Part shown: positions 25,147 through 34,715 of the stretch, piece after piece
Layout: each line of letters opens with the position of its first letter
Numbering within the stretch: the stretch's first letter is position 1
Assembly (NCBI RefSeq): GCF_029626235.1
Contig: NZ_JARUBO010000005.1
Span: 372,001-436,000, forward strand
DNA length: 64,000 nucleotides
Reading direction: 5' to 3'
Source of the DNA: Micromonospora sp. WMMD1120
GTDB taxonomy: Bacteria > Actinomycetota > Actinomycetes > Mycobacteriales > Micromonosporaceae
Translations under genes and position numbers: made by a program
Notes under the pieces: model-generated
The model's database searches: none
The model's input: the letters and a program-made list of their open reading frames with translations, nothing else
What the model was told of the DNA's origin: nothing

Positions 25147-25682
25147 CCCAACACCGGCCGTACCGCCTCGACGAACGCGAGCCGCCGTCTTGTCCGCACC
25201 TCGATCGCTGCCAGCCACCGCTCCCGGTGCCGGTCGCGCAGCGGCGCGCTCCCGTCGCCCGGCTCGTCACCGAGCCGGCGCTGGTCGGCGTGCTCGGCGG
25301 TGACGCTGGCCAGCACGGCCCGAGCGGCCGACTCGACCTCCGCCGGACCTTCCAGCAACACCAGGTTGTACGCCTCGTCCCCGGCGCGCAGCGCCGCGTA
25401 CGCCTCGTCGTAGCCGGGCGTCGGCCCGCCCCCGCCGGGTTCGAGCCACCGCCGGTCCAGGTGCCGGTACGCCTGGTCACAGGCGCTCAGGAACCCGACG
25501 TACGCGTCCCGGCGCAGCTCGTCGCGACGGGTGTTCCGCCGCTCGACGCTGTCCTGCGCGGCGACGGCGAGTTGGTGCGCCAGTTGCCTGCGGGTGCCAC
25601 GCGCGCCGACCAGACCGGTCAGGGCGGCGGCGGCCAACGTGGACAGCGAGGTGATCAGCGCGACGGCAATGGTGTCCTGCAC
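25134..25682 (-). CDS. Hypothetical protein with one membrane helix and coiled coil
   Basis: A 182-residue protein from GTG 25682, the first start before the hydrophobic segment IAVALITSLSTLAAAALTGL. After this single membrane helix it is charged and helical (LAHQLAVAAQDSVERRNTRR), with Arg/Glu-rich heptads and an Asp/Glu-rich middle. No catalytic motif is seen. Start confidence is low because no Shine-Dalgarno site is visible. Its stop lies inside the sigma-factor remnant, so the deletion junction may be just behind this gene. Confidence 0.65.
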   Translation of the reverse strand: MQDTIAVALITSLSTLAAAALTGLVGARGTRRQLAHQLAVAAQDSVERRNTRRDELRRDAYVGFLSACDQAYRHLDRRWLEPGGGGPTPGYDEAYAALRAGDEAYNLVLLEGPAEVESAARAVLASVTAEHADQRRLGDEPGDGSAPLRDRHRERWLAAIEVRTRRRLAFVEAVRPVLGHDR

Positions 25683-25779
25683 CAGGACATCATGACGATG
25701 CCCGCCACGGCGATTCGAGGCGAGGCACGCTCGCGACGAATCGGCGTCGACACTCAGGTAACGGCCCGAAGGCACGCCA

Positions 25780-25863
25780 GATCCATGATCAACACGACAT
25801 CCTTGATGTCGGGGTGTCCACGAACCTGGGATGCCCCGACATCCAAGAACCCGAGTCGATCAA
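25780..25863. repeat. Palindromic element B1
   Basis: Imperfect inner inverted repeat CTTGATGTCGGGGTGTCC (25802-25819) and GGATGCCCCGACATCCAAG (25829-25847), framed by GATCCATGATCAA on the left and GATCAAG on the right. It resembles palindromes with GATCATG ends, as does B2 at 33902. It lies between a promoter region and a tRNA gene. Confidence 0.7.
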
Positions 25864-25875
25864 GCCGAACCCGGG

Positions 25876-25950
25876 TGGTGGGCGCGGCAGGTTTCGAACC
25901 TGCGACCCCTCGCTTGTAAGGCGAGTGCTCTCCCACTGAGCTACGCGCCC
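25876..25950 (-). tRNA. tRNA-Val (anticodon UAC)
   Basis: A full cloverleaf on the minus strand. Acceptor GGGCGCG pairs with CGCGCCC; the D arm is GCTC-AGTGGGA-GAGC; the anticodon arm CTCGC-CTTACAA-GCGAG gives anticodon UAC (Val); the T arm is GCAGG-TTCGAAA-CCTGC. The body plus discriminator A is 72 nt (25879-25950), and CCA is encoded (25876-25878). Confidence 0.97.
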
Positions 25951-26027
25951 GGAACGCCCGTACGGCGGGCCGGTGGCTGGCTAGCTTACCCTGCCCGCCG
26001 CCGACCCGGGCGCGAGGCGTACCCCGG

Positions 26028-26492
26028 TCAGACCGTCGCCTCGGCGAGCGCCTTGCGCCAGCCCTGCTGGTCGCGTGCCTCGCCCGGACCGTTCATCTCG
26101 GCGAAGCGCACCACGCCCGCCCTGTCGATGACGAAGGTGCCCCGGTTGGCGAAGCCGGCCACCTCGTTGAAGACCCCGTACGCCTGAGCGACGCCACCGT
26201 GCGGCCAGAAGTCCGCCAGCAGGGGGAACTGGTAGCCCTCCCGGTCGGCCCAGACCTTGTGGCTGTACGCCGAGTCGACGCTCACCGTCAACACCTGGAC
26301 GTCGTCGTTCACGTACTCGTCGAGGTCGTCCCGGATCTCGTGCAGCTCGCCCTGGCAGGTGCCGGTGAAGGCGAGCGGGTAGAAGACCAGCAGCACGACC
26401 CGCCGGCCCCGGAAGTCCGAGAGCCGGACCTCCTGGTTGTTCTGGTCCTTCAGCACGAAGTCCGGCGCCTCGGCGCCAACCTCGATGGGCAT
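26028..26492 (-). CDS. ahpE: AhpE-like one-cysteine peroxiredoxin
   Basis: A 154-residue AhpC/TSA peroxiredoxin of the AhpE type. The peroxidatic motif PLAFTGTCQGEL places Cys at residue 46; no second conserved Cys is present, as in mycobacterial AhpE. It should reduce peroxides and peroxynitrite using mycothiol or a redoxin. GAGGAG lies 6 nt before ATG 26492. The next gene upstream is DUF3052, as in M. tuberculosis Rv2238c-Rv2239c. Confidence 0.92.
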   Translation of the reverse strand: MPIEVGAEAPDFVLKDQNNQEVRLSDFRGRRVVLLVFYPLAFTGTCQGELHEIRDDLDEYVNDDVQVLTVSVDSAYSHKVWADREGYQFPLLADFWPHGGVAQAYGVFNEVAGFANRGTFVIDRAGVVRFAEMNGPGEARDQQGWRKALAEATV

Positions 26493-26595
26493 GTGGCTCT
26501 CCTCGGGTCGAGTCGGCGGAACGTCGATTTCGGTGCGACGCGCCAGCCTGCCACCCGGCGGCGGGCGGACCGCCGGGCGGGCGAAGCGGCGTCGG

Positions 26596-27033
26596 CTACT
26601 TCTTGCCCTTGGCCCCTCGGCGCAGCACCAGGCGGGCGCCGCTCCAGTCCCGGCCGGCGTTGACGGTCGAGGTCTGCTGGAGGCCGGCGGTGGGCGCGGA
26701 CTCCGCGACCTCGCTCGGCTCGACGTGCCCCTCCCGCCCCGCCTTCGGGGTGAGCAGCCACACGACCCCGTTGTCGGCCAGCGGGCCGAGGGCATCGACG
26801 AGCAGTTCGAAGAGGTCACCGTCGCCGTCCCGGTACCACACCAGCACCGCGTCGACCACCTCATCGGTGTCCTCGTCGACCAGATCTCCACAGCGGTCGG
26901 TCAGGGCGTCCCGGAGATCCTGGTCGACGTCGTCGTCGTACCCCATCTCCATGACGACCATCCCCGGTTCGATCCCGAACCGGTCCGCCAGGCTGCGTAC
27001 CCCGTCGGCGGCCTGACCAGCGGTCGCGCTCAC
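26596..27033 (-). CDS. DUF3052 protein
   Basis: A 145-residue acidic protein with the DUF3052 start (ADRFGIEPGMVVMEMGYDDD), then VDQDLRDALTDRCGDLVDED and LVWYRDGDGDLFELLVDAL. Function is unknown. The tail is basic (RRGAKGKK). AGGAGG lies about 10 nt before GTG 27033. Its conserved position beside AhpE and near aceE, as in mycobacteria, suggests a link with central metabolism or redox, which is inference only. Confidence 0.88.
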   Translation of the reverse strand: MSATAGQAADGVRSLADRFGIEPGMVVMEMGYDDDVDQDLRDALTDRCGDLVDEDTDEVVDAVLVWYRDGDGDLFELLVDALGPLADNGVVWLLTPKAGREGHVEPSEVAESAPTAGLQQTSTVNAGRDWSGARLVLRRGAKGKK

Positions 27034-27145
27034 TGTCGCGTGCCTCCTCAACTCGTCCCTGCTCGCGGCGTCGGTGCGACGCCGTCAGGCAAAGTCCACA
27101 CACTTGTACGTCCCCGCGCAAGTGGCGCACCGGGTGGAACGGAAT

Positions 27146-29806
27146 TTACCGTGCCAGCAGCGTACGGGCACCGTCGGTAATGGCTTCCGCGGAGACCAGA
27201 ACATGACGGGCTGCCGGACCTAATGGTACAAACGAGTCAACTCCGGCCACCCGCCGCGCGGCACCCACATATCCGGCGTCGACCAGCGCGGCGATCACGC
27301 CCTCGCCGACCCCGCCGGAACGGCGCGTCTCGTCCACCACCAGCACCCGACCGGTCGCCGAGGACTCCCGGATGATGTCCGCCACCGGCAGTGGGGCCAG
27401 CCAGCGCAGGTCCACCACCCGGGTGCCCACCCCCTCCTCGGCGAGGGTCGCCGCCGCCCGCAGCGACATCCGCACCCCGTTACCGAAGGTGAGGATGGTC
27501 AGGTCGTCCGCCGAACCGACCCGGTAGACCCGGGCCCGGCCGATCGGCACGTGCCCGGCCACCCACTCGCCCGGCTCCGGATAGCCGGCCAGCCACTCCC
27601 CGTCACCGTCGGCGTACAGGTCGCGGGTGTGGTACAGCGCGATCGGCTCCAGGAACACGCAGACGCTGCCGTCCACCGCCGCGCTCGCCAGACAGGTCCG
27701 CAGCATGGGCGCGGCGTCGTCCGGCCGCGCCGGCACCGCGACCACCAGACCGGGCACATCCCGGAGTACGGCCACCGAGTTGTCGTTGTGGAAGTGCCCG
27801 CCGAACCCCTCCTGGTACGCCAGCCCCGCCACCCGCACCACCATCGGGTTGCGGAACGCCCCCTGCGAGAAGAACCGCATGGTGGCCGCCTCACCGCGGA
27901 GCTGGTCCTCGGCGTTGTGCAGGTACGCCAGGTACTGGATCTCCGGCACCGGCAGCATCCCGGCCAACCCGGCGCCGAGGCCCAGCCCGAGCACCGACGT
28001 CTCGTCGAGCAGGGTGTCGAAGACCCGGGCCGGCCCGAACCGGTCCCGCAACCCCTTCGTCACCCCGTACACGCCGCCCTTGGCGGCCACGTCCTCGCCG
28101 AAGACCGCCATCTGCGGGTGGTCGAGCATCCCGTCCGCGAGCGCCGCGTTGATGCTCTGCGCCAGGGTCAGCGGGCCGGCCAACTCCGGTGGCTTCCCGC
28201 CGAACGCCTCCGCCCGGGCGGCCGCGCCGGGCCCGCTGGCGCGCGCCGCGGCGTCCGCCACCGCCCGCGCCACCCGCACCGGGCGGCGTGGGGCCAGCGT
28301 CGACACCACGTCGGCCGCGGACGCCAACTTCGGCTCGACCAGCACCTCCTCGGCCAGCCGGCGGACCTGCCAGCCGGTCTCGTCGTACCGGGCCAGCAAC
28401 TCCTCGCCGGTCGCCACCCCGGCCTCGGCCAGCAGCCGCGCGGTGGCAACCACCGGGTCCCGGGCCAGGTCGTCAGCCAGCTCGGCCGGGCTCCGGTACG
28501 CGGACTCGGCGTCCGCACCGGCGTGCCCCATCAGCCGTACGGTGCGCAGGTGCAGCACCGCGGGACGCCGGTTGCGCCGCACCCAGGCCGCCGCCTCGGC
28601 CGCCACGGTGTACGTCCGCACCGGGTCGGTACCGTCCGCGTCGAAGTACCGGATGCCCGGCTTGGCCCGCAGCGTCGCCTCGACCCAGCCCTCCGGCGAA
28701 CGGACGCTGATGCCCAGCCCGTTGTCCTCGCAGACGAAGAGCACCGGGATGCGCAGCCCGGCGTGGTCGTACCACCCCGCGGTGTTGAAGGCGGCGGTGG
28801 CGCTGGCGTGGTTGACCGAGGCGTCGCCGAAGGAGCAGACGACTATCGCGTCCGGCGGCCACGGGGCGTGTGCGGCGCCCGCGCCGCTGCCCACCCGTAC
28901 CCCGGTCCCGGCACGCCGTCCGGCGCTGTCCAGCCGGCGCAGCCGCTCCACCGCCAGCCCCATCCCGACCGCGCGGGGCAGGTGCGAGGCGATGGTGGAG
29001 GTGGTCGGCACGACGGCCAGATCGGCGCGTCCGAACACCTTGTGCCGGCCACCGGCGATCGGCTCCTGACTGGACGCGACCAGACCGCGCAGCACGTCCC
29101 GCGCCGCGTCCGCGTACGCCGAGAAGCCGCCACCGTCGGCGGCCTCGACGGACGGCTCGGAGTCGAACCCCTGGCCGGCGGCCGGGTCCGCCGCCGGGGT
29201 CGGCACCGGGCCGCTGTCGGGATCGGTGGCCGGCGCGGAGGCAGAGCGGCTGGCGGCCCGCGCGGGGTCGGTGCTCGGGGCGCTGTCGTCGGCGCGGCCG
29301 GCGGCCCGCGCGGGCTCGGCGGTGACCTGGGCAGGGTGGTCGGCTCGCGAACGGCTGGCGGCCCGGGCGGGATCGGCGGTCGGGGCGCTGTCGTCGGCGG
29401 GGTCGGCGGCACGCGCGGGATCAGCGGTGGGGGCGCTGTCGTCGGCGCGGCCGGCGGCACGCGCGGGATCGGCGGCGGCCTGGGCGGCACGGACGCAGTA
29501 GAACGCGCCGGAGCGGTAGTGCAGCAACGCGGGATCGGTGGGTCGGAGCGCGGCGGCGACCGCCGCGTTGCTCTCGTGGCCGGCCGAGCTGATGGTGTAG
29601 AAACCCTCGCCGAAGCTGCGCAACCAGCGACCGGCCAGGTCGAGCTGGCGGCTCGTCACCTGCGCGTCGAACAGGTCGAGCAGCTGTGCGCCGGTCAGCG
29701 GGGCGTCGTCGGTGACCGGGTCGGCGGGGTCGCGCCGCCGTTGCGGGGCGGGCAGCGCCGCCAGCGTCTCCCGGAACCGGTCATCGAGATCTTGCGGGGT
29801 GCTCAC
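27146..29806 (-). CDS. Fused alpha-beta 2-oxoacid dehydrogenase E1 component
   Basis: An 886-residue thiamine-diphosphate enzyme in which E1 alpha (about 1-520) and E1 beta (about 545-886) are one chain. Alpha motifs: [38 protein letters not shown] (ThDP/Mg site near 323) and [10 protein letters not shown]. Beta motifs: [50 protein letters not shown] and [14 protein letters not shown]. It resembles branched-chain or pyruvate E1; the true substrate is unknown because no E2 gene is adjacent. An insertion of Ala/Asp/Arg/Ser tandem repeats (roughly residues 100-220) splits the alpha domain. GTG 29806 is the likely start; no Shine-Dalgarno site is seen, so the message may be leaderless. Confidence 0.87.
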   Translation of the reverse strand: MSTPQDLDDRFRETLAALPAPQRRRDPADPVTDDAPLTGAQLLDLFDAQVTSRQLDLAGRWLRSFGEGFYTISSAGHESNAAVAAALRPTDPALLHYRSGAFYCVRAAQAAADPARAAGRADDSAPTADPARAADPADDSAPTADPARAASRSRADHPAQVTAEPARAAGRADDSAPSTDPARAASRSASAPATDPDSGPVPTPAADPAAGQGFDSEPSVEAADGGGFSAYADAARDVLRGLVASSQEPIAGGRHKVFGRADLAVVPTTSTIASHLPRAVGMGLAVERLRRLDSAGRRAGTGVRVGSGAGAAHAPWPPDAIVVCSFGDASVNHASATAAFNTAGWYDHAGLRIPVLFVCEDNGLGISVRSPEGWVEATLRAKPGIRYFDADGTDPVRTYTVAAEAAAWVRRNRRPAVLHLRTVRLMGHAGADAESAYRSPAELADDLARDPVVATARLLAEAGVATGEELLARYDETGWQVRRLAEEVLVEPKLASAADVVSTLAPRRPVRVARAVADAAARASGPGAAARAEAFGGKPPELAGPLTLAQSINAALADGMLDHPQMAVFGEDVAAKGGVYGVTKGLRDRFGPARVFDTLLDETSVLGLGLGAGLAGMLPVPEIQYLAYLHNAEDQLRGEAATMRFFSQGAFRNPMVVRVAGLAYQEGFGGHFHNDNSVAVLRDVPGLVVAVPARPDDAAPMLRTCLASAAVDGSVCVFLEPIALYHTRDLYADGDGEWLAGYPEPGEWVAGHVPIGRARVYRVGSADDLTILTFGNGVRMSLRAAATLAEEGVGTRVVDLRWLAPLPVADIIRESSATGRVLVVDETRRSGGVGEGVIAALVDAGYVGAARRVAGVDSFVPLGPAARHVLVSAEAITDGARTLLAR
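29230..29490 (-). repeat. Low-complexity 48-bp repeats inside the E1 gene
   Basis: In-frame copies begin at 29367, 29415 and 29463 (period 48 bp), encoding units like [16 protein letters not shown]. More degenerate copies extend to about 29230. They form an Ala/Asp-rich loop within the E1 alpha domain. Confidence 0.85.
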
Positions 29807-30066
29807 GTCGACAGCATTACCGACGGGAGCCACCCTCGCCCAGCGGGACACGGTCCGCGCCGGTCGACCTGCGCCGGCCTACTCACGTGATCCACTCAGG
29901 TTCTTGGAGGTCGGGCCTTCCGGTTTGCAGGATGGCGCAGTTTCCCGGGAAGCCGGGGAGGATCACCGCCGTCTGTGCGGGCGGTTCGTGTCCGGGCGCT
30001 CGAGCACGATCTTGACGCCACGGGGCACGGGCGCCGGTGCGGCGCGGGCGAGGCCCGAGTGCGCGG

Positions 30067-30480
30067 TCAGCCCGGCAGGAACGAGAAGCGGACCTGGCGG
30101 ATGGGATTGTCCCCGTTCGTGTCGACGAGGCAGATCGACTGCCAGGTGCCGAGCGCCAGCCGTCCGTCGACCACAGGCACCGTGGCGTACGGCGGGACGA
30201 ACGCCGGGAGCACGTGATCCCGGCCGTGGCCGGGCGAGCCGTGCCGGTGTCGCCAACGGTTGTCGGTGGGCAGCAGCGCGTCGATCGCGGTGAGCAGGTC
30301 GTCGTCGGAACCCGAGCCGGTCTCGATGATCGCCAGGCCGGCGGTGGCGTGTGGCACGAAGACGTGCAGGAGACCGTCGCCCGCGTCGGAGACGAACTGC
30401 TGGGCCTCGGCGGTGATGTCCCGGACGGCCGGTCGGGTCCCGGTCTGGACGGTGATCACGTCACTGCGCATGGATCGCAT
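30067..30480 (-). CDS. YjbQ/UPF0047 family protein
   Basis: A 137-residue YjbQ protein. It has LLHVFVPHATAGLAIIE (HxTAG-type motif), LLPTDNRWRHRHGSPGHGRDH and LGTWQSICLVDTNG, with a cluster of histidines at the proposed active site. The family complements thiamine-phosphate synthase weakly in E. coli, but its real role is unclear. ATG 30480 and ATG 30471 are both possible. It is downstream of the Gly-rich membrane protein gene by 17 bp and may share its transcript. Confidence 0.87.
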   Translation of the reverse strand: MRSMRSDVITVQTGTRPAVRDITAEAQQFVSDAGDGLLHVFVPHATAGLAIIETGSGSDDDLLTAIDALLPTDNRWRHRHGSPGHGRDHVLPAFVPPYATVPVVDGRLALGTWQSICLVDTNGDNPIRQVRFSFLPG

Positions 30481-30497
30481 TCTGCCGCAGGACGGGG

Positions 30498-30881
30498 TCA
30501 GGAACCGCCACCACCGCCACCAGAGTCACCGCCGCCGGACCAACCGCCACCGGAGTCACCACCAGACCAACCGCCGCCAGAGTCACCGCCGGACCAGCCA
30601 CCGCCGGAGTCACCGCCGGACCAGCCGCCGCCGGAGGCGTCTCCGCTGGGCCACGGCGGGTGGTAGCCGTCGGCGCCCCGGCGCTGTCGTCGGGCGGAGC
30701 CGGCCGTCGCGCGGGCCGCGTCCCGCAGCAGGAGTACGCCGAGCACCACCACCAGGGCGCTGAGGGCCACCACACCCACCAGCGTGGCGTCGCCTGCGGC
30801 GACGGCTGTCGCGGCGGTCACCAGGCCCGCGACTCCGGCAACGATCATGATCAGGGCGACCGCGACATGACCCCTCTTCAT
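30498..30881 (-). CDS. Small membrane protein with SGGGWSGGD repeats
   Basis: A 127-residue protein from ATG 30881. Residues 5-30 and 35-52 are two transmembrane helices; a basic stretch (RRQRRGADGYHPPWP) follows. The tail is four 9-residue repeats of SGGGWSGGD ending in poly-Gly/Ser, like Gly-Trp linkers seen in TPM-type proteins. No known domain was identified. The repeat region is 27-bp periodic DNA. Confidence 0.75.
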   Translation of the reverse strand: MKRGHVAVALIMIVAGVAGLVTAATAVAAGDATLVGVVALSALVVVLGVLLLRDAARATAGSARRQRRGADGYHPPWPSGDASGGGWSGGDSGGGWSGGDSGGGWSGGDSGGGWSGGGDSGGGGGGS

Positions 30882-30977
30882 GGCGGAGACGGTAGGAGTG
30901 GCGGGCAAACCGCTCAGGACTCCGGCGGTCGTCGCGCTAAGTTACCGACGAGTACCTGTGTTCAGCATCGCGTCGGG

Positions 30978-31003
30978 GGCACCTAGACGTGACGACAGGT
31001 GCC
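30978..31003. promoter_or_regulatory. Inverted repeat GGCACCT-N12-AGGTGCC upstream of aceE
   Basis: Perfect 7-bp arms with a 12-bp spacer, centred 70 bp before the aceE start. Candidate operator for a dimeric regulator of pyruvate dehydrogenase; the regulator is unidentified. Confidence 0.5.
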
Positions 31004-31059
31004 ACCAGGGGGCAGGATGGCGCTAGAGACCTATCCCACACACAACCGAGGGAACGCCT

Positions 31060-33798
31060 GTGGCTACGGAACGCAAGCGCCCGGTGATCAGCGACGGCCT
31101 GCCGAGCCAGCTTCCGGACATCGACCCTGACGAAACGAGCGAATGGGTCGAGTCGCTTGACGGTGTCATCGACGAACGCGGTGCCAAGCGCGCCCGCTAC
31201 GTCATGCTGCGCCTGCTGGAGCGGGCCCGTGAGCGCCAGGTCGGGGTTCCGCCCCTGACCACCACCGACTACATCAACACCATCACGCCGGAGCGCGAAC
31301 CCTGGTTCCCGGGTGACGAGCACGTCGAGCGGCGCATCCGGGCGTACGTCCGGTGGAACGCCGCGATGCTCGTGCACCGGGCGCAGCGTCCGGAGATCGG
31401 CGTCGGCGGGCACATCTCCACCTTCGCCAGCTCGGCGTCGCTCTACGAGGTGGGCTTCAACCACTTCTTCCGGGGCAAGAACCACCCGGGCGGCGGCGAC
31501 CAGATCTTCTACCAGGGTCACGCCTCCCCCGGCATGTACGCGCGAGCGTTCCTGGAGGGGCGGCTCAGCGAGCACCAGCTCGACGGGTTCCGCCAGGAGC
31601 TGTCCCACCCGGGCGGCGGGTTGCCCTCGTACCCGCACCCGCGGCTGATGCCGGACTTCTGGGAGTTCCCCACCGTCTCGATGGGTCTCGGTGGCCTGAA
31701 CGCGATCTACCAGGCGCGGTTCAACCGCTACCTGCAGCACCGTGGCATCAAGGACACCTCGCAGCAGCACGTCTGGGCGTTCCTCGGCGACGGCGAGATG
31801 GACGAGCCGGAGACGCTCGGCGCGATCGGCGTGGCCGCCCGCGAGGAGCTGGACAACCTCACCTTCGTGATCAACTGCAACCTCCAGCGGCTGGACGGCC
31901 CGGTCCGGGGCAACGGCAAGGTCATGCAGGAGCTGGAGGCGTTCTTCCGGGGTGCCGGCTGGAACGTGATCAAGGTTGTCTGGGGCCGTGAGTGGGACCC
32001 GCTGCTCGCCGCGGACACCGACGGCGCGCTGGTCAACCTGATGAACACCACGACCGACGGCGACTACCAGACCTACAAGGCGGAGTCGGGCGCGTACGTC
32101 CGCGAGCACTTCTTCGGCCGGGACGCCCGGACCCGCAAGATGGTCGAGTCGCTCAGCGACGACGAGATCTGGAACCTCAAGCGGGGTGGGCACGACTACC
32201 GCAAGCTCTACGCGGCCTACAAGGCGGCCACCGAGCACACCGGTCAGCCAACGGTCATCCTCGCGAAGACGATCAAGGGCTGGACGCTCGGCTCGCACTT
32301 CGAGGGCCGCAACGCGACCCACCAGATGAAGAAGCTGACGCTGGAGGACCTGAAGACCTTCCGCGACCGCCTCTACCTGGACATCCCCGACAAGGCGCTG
32401 GAGGAGAACCCCTACCTGCCGCCGTACTACCACCCGGGCGAGAAGTCCGAGGAGCTGGCGTACCTGAAGGAGCGCCGCGAGCAGCTCGGCGGCTACCTGC
32501 CGAGCCGGCGCACCAGCACCAAGCGGCTGACCATCCCCGGTCCGGAGCGGTTCGCCGACGTCAAGCGCGGCTCGGGCAAGCAGAAGGTGGCCACCACGAT
32601 GGCCTTCGTCCGCCTGCTCAAGGACATCATGAAGGACAAGGAGTTCGGCAAGCGCTGGGTGCCGATCATCCCGGACGAGGCCCGTACCTTCGGTCTCGAC
32701 TCGATCTTCCCGACCGCAAAGATCTACTCGCCGCACGGCCAGCGCTACACCTCCGTCGACCGGGAGCTGTTCCTGTCGTACAAGGAGTCGACGACCGGGC
32801 AGATCCTGCACGAGGGGATCAACGAGGCCGGCTCGGTCGCCTCGTTCACCGCCGCGGGCTCGGCGTACGCCACGCACGACGAGCCGATGATCCCGATGTA
32901 CATCTTCTACTCGATGTTCGGGTTCCAGCGGACCGCCGACGGGCTGTGGGCAGCGGCCGACCAGATGGCGCGGGGCTTCCTGCTCGGCGCGACCGCCGGG
33001 CGGACCACGCTCAACGGTGAGGGCCTCCAGCACGAGGACGGCCACTCGCTGCTGCTCGCCGCCACCAACCCGGCGGTGGTCGCGTACGACCCGGCGTTCT
33101 CCTTCGAGATCGCGCACATCATGGAGCAGGGCCTGCACCGGATGTACGGGGACGCGCAGGAGAACGTCTTCTACTACCTGACGGTCTACAACGAGCCGAT
33201 CCTCCAGCCGGCCGAGCCGGAGGGCGTCGACGTCGAGGGCCTGCTCAAGGGCATCTACCGTTACTCGCCGGCGCCGCAGGTGGACGGCCCGAAGGCCAAC
33301 GTGCTCGCCTCCGGCACCGGCATGCAGTGGGCGCTCAAGGCCCAGCAGCTGCTCGCCCAGGACTGGGGGGTGGCCGCCGACGTCTGGTCGGTGACCTCGT
33401 GGACCGAGCTGCGCCGCGACGCGGTGCAGGCCGAGGAGCACAACCTTCTCAACCCGGGCAGCGAGGCGAAGGTCCCGTACATCACCCAGAAGCTGGCCGA
33501 CGCGGACGGGCCGAAGGTCGCGGTCAGCGACTGGATGCGCGCGGTACCGGACCTGATCGCGCGCTGGGTGCCGGGCGACTACACGTCACTGGGCACCGAC
33601 GGCTTCGGCATGTCGGACACCCGGCACGCGCTGCGCCGGCACTTCCACGTCGACGCGGAGTCGATCGTGGTCGCCACGCTGCGGCAGCTCGCTCGCAGCG
33701 GCGCGGTCGACGCCGCGGTGCCGGCCGAGGCCGCCAAGAAGTACGCGATCGACGACGTCAACGCCGCCCCGGTCGGGGAGACCGGCGGCGACAGCTGA
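31060..33798 (+). CDS. aceE: Pyruvate dehydrogenase E1, homodimeric type
   Basis: A 912-residue AceE, the usual length. It begins [20 protein letters not shown] (GTG start, GAGGGAA 6 nt upstream). The ThDP motif is [18 protein letters not shown] near residue 240 followed by [11 protein letters not shown]. Other family stretches are [19 protein letters not shown], the central [13 protein letters not shown] and [20 protein letters not shown]. AceE decarboxylates pyruvate and transfers acetyl to E2 lipoyl, feeding acetyl-CoA to the TCA cycle and fatty-acid synthesis. E2 and E3 are not nearby. A strong terminator follows. Confidence 0.97.
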   Translation: MATERKRPVISDGLPSQLPDIDPDETSEWVESLDGVIDERGAKRARYVMLRLLERARERQVGVPPLTTTDYINTITPEREPWFPGDEHVERRIRAYVRWNAAMLVHRAQRPEIGVGGHISTFASSASLYEVGFNHFFRGKNHPGGGDQIFYQGHASPGMYARAFLEGRLSEHQLDGFRQELSHPGGGLPSYPHPRLMPDFWEFPTVSMGLGGLNAIYQARFNRYLQHRGIKDTSQQHVWAFLGDGEMDEPETLGAIGVAAREELDNLTFVINCNLQRLDGPVRGNGKVMQELEAFFRGAGWNVIKVVWGREWDPLLAADTDGALVNLMNTTTDGDYQTYKAESGAYVREHFFGRDARTRKMVESLSDDEIWNLKRGGHDYRKLYAAYKAATEHTGQPTVILAKTIKGWTLGSHFEGRNATHQMKKLTLEDLKTFRDRLYLDIPDKALEENPYLPPYYHPGEKSEELAYLKERREQLGGYLPSRRTSTKRLTIPGPERFADVKRGSGKQKVATTMAFVRLLKDIMKDKEFGKRWVPIIPDEARTFGLDSIFPTAKIYSPHGQRYTSVDRELFLSYKESTTGQILHEGINEAGSVASFTAAGSAYATHDEPMIPMYIFYSMFGFQRTADGLWAAADQMARGFLLGATAGRTTLNGEGLQHEDGHSLLLAATNPAVVAYDPAFSFEIAHIMEQGLHRMYGDAQENVFYYLTVYNEPILQPAEPEGVDVEGLLKGIYRYSPAPQVDGPKANVLASGTGMQWALKAQQLLAQDWGVAADVWSVTSWTELRRDAVQAEEHNLLNPGSEAKVPYITQKLADADGPKVAVSDWMRAVPDLIARWVPGDYTSLGTDGFGMSDTRHALRRHFHVDAESIVVATLRQLARSGAVDAAVPAEAAKKYAIDDVNAAPVGETGGDS

Positions 33799-33810
33799 CC
33801 GTTGCGAAAC

Positions 33811-33846
33811 GAGGGGCCCGGCACGCAACCGCGTGCCGGGCCCCTC
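33811..33846 (+). terminator. Terminator after aceE
   Basis: Perfect inverted repeat GAGGGGCCCGGCACGC and its complement around CAAC-type loop bases, 13 bp past the aceE stop. Confidence 0.85.
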
Positions 33847-33901
33847 GCCTGTCGGTACGTTCCCCCGCCCCCCGCCCCCTCCCCCCTCCGCCCCCTCCGG
33901 C

Positions 33902-33974
33902 GTCGATCATGAAGTTGTGGTGGGGACAAAGCGGTCAGACCACTGCGAACCAGGCACCATAGTTCATGATCGAC
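33902..33974. repeat. Palindromic element B2
   Basis: Ends GTCGATCATGAA and TTCATGATCGAC are perfect complements; TGGTG then pairs with CACCA further in. A C-rich tract (33864-33899) precedes and a G-rich tract (33977-34007) follows. It has the same overall architecture as the A elements but a different core. Confidence 0.8.
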
Positions 33975-34005
33975 GCTGGCGGGGGCGGGGCGGGGGGCCG
34001 GGGGC

Positions 34006-34048
34006 GGCGGTGGGCCGGCGTTCCTGGTGGGGACGCCGGCCCACCGCC
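34006..34048 (-). terminator. Terminator after SRPBCC gene
   Basis: A 19-bp stem with one mismatch (34006-34024 with 34030-34048) and 5-nt loop. It lies 32 bp past the SRPBCC stop on the minus strand. Confidence 0.8.
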
Positions 34049-34080
34049 GTCGCGGGTGACGCCGGGAGGATGGGCGCTCG

Positions 34081-34527
34081 TCAGCCGACGGCGGCCAGGT
34101 CGGTGAGCCGGGCCAGCGAGTCCTCCAGGTCGGCGCCGACCCGCCGCAGTCCGAGGCGCAGCAGGGCCGCCTTGACCGGGCCGGCCGGCCAGCGGACCAC
34201 GATGAGCCGCACGATCGTCCCGCCCTCCTCCTCGTCGGGAGTGAGCTGGACGTAGATCTCGGTGCGCGCCTCCGCTCGCGACCCGGCGCCCTTCGCCCGC
34301 TCCCGCCAGCCGATCAGCGTCGGCTCCTGGTAGGCGATCACCTCGGCCTCATGCGCCGAGCCGCGCCCCGCCTGGACGAGTTGTCGCCGCCCGAAGCCCT
34401 CTCCGGAGAGCACTTCGGCCGCGCGGACCCCCGCCAGCCAGGCCGGCAACTGCTCGGCCCGCTGGACGACATCCCAGACCACTTCGATTGGCGCCGCCAC
34501 GTGCGCACTGCGTTCCACGAGGATCAT
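34081..34527 (-). CDS. SRPBCC-fold (polyketide-cyclase-like) protein
   Basis: A 148-residue START/SRPBCC protein beginning MILVERSAHVAAPIEVVWDV, the common first strand and helix of the family. An internal beta-sheet region (LVQAGRGSAHEAEVIAYQEP, then TEIYVQLTPDEEEGGT) and a long C-terminal helix complete the fold. Such proteins bind lipids or small hydrophobic ligands in a deep cavity. GGAGG lies 10 nt before ATG 34527. Divergent from the beta-glucosidase gene. Confidence 0.82.
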   Translation of the reverse strand: MILVERSAHVAAPIEVVWDVVQRAEQLPAWLAGVRAAEVLSGEGFGRRQLVQAGRGSAHEAEVIAYQEPTLIGWRERAKGAGSRAEARTEIYVQLTPDEEEGGTIVRLIVVRWPAGPVKAALLRLGLRRVGADLEDSLARLTDLAAVG

Positions 34528-34667
34528 TTCCGTCTTTCCTCCGGTGAGGACATCACACGATATCGGCACTCTATGCGCTAAATCGGACTTACCTGGACGG
34601 GTTTGGAAAAAGACACGCCGATCAACCATTGCGGAACGCGCCAGGCCGGCCTATGGCGCATTCATCA

Positions 34668-34677
34668 AGAGCGCTCT
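34668..34677. promoter_or_regulatory. AGAGCGCTCT palindrome, LacI/CebR-like operator
   Basis: A 10-bp perfect palindrome 38 bp before the beta-glucosidase start. Its GAGCGCTC core equals that of CebR operators (TGGGAGCGCTCCCA), which repress beta-glucoside genes in actinobacteria. The LacI-type repressor is not in this window. Confidence 0.6.
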
Positions 34678-34715
34678 AAAGTCCCGAACACGTTTCACGT
34701 TGACCGGGAGGGCGC

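Noticed and set aside
25876..25950. tRNA-Val as integration site of a mobile element
   Set aside because: No integrase gene and no repeated tRNA 3' end was found within the window.
30937..33441. 834-codon minus-strand frame
   Set aside because: Antisense shadow of aceE, whose motifs are all intact on the plus strand.
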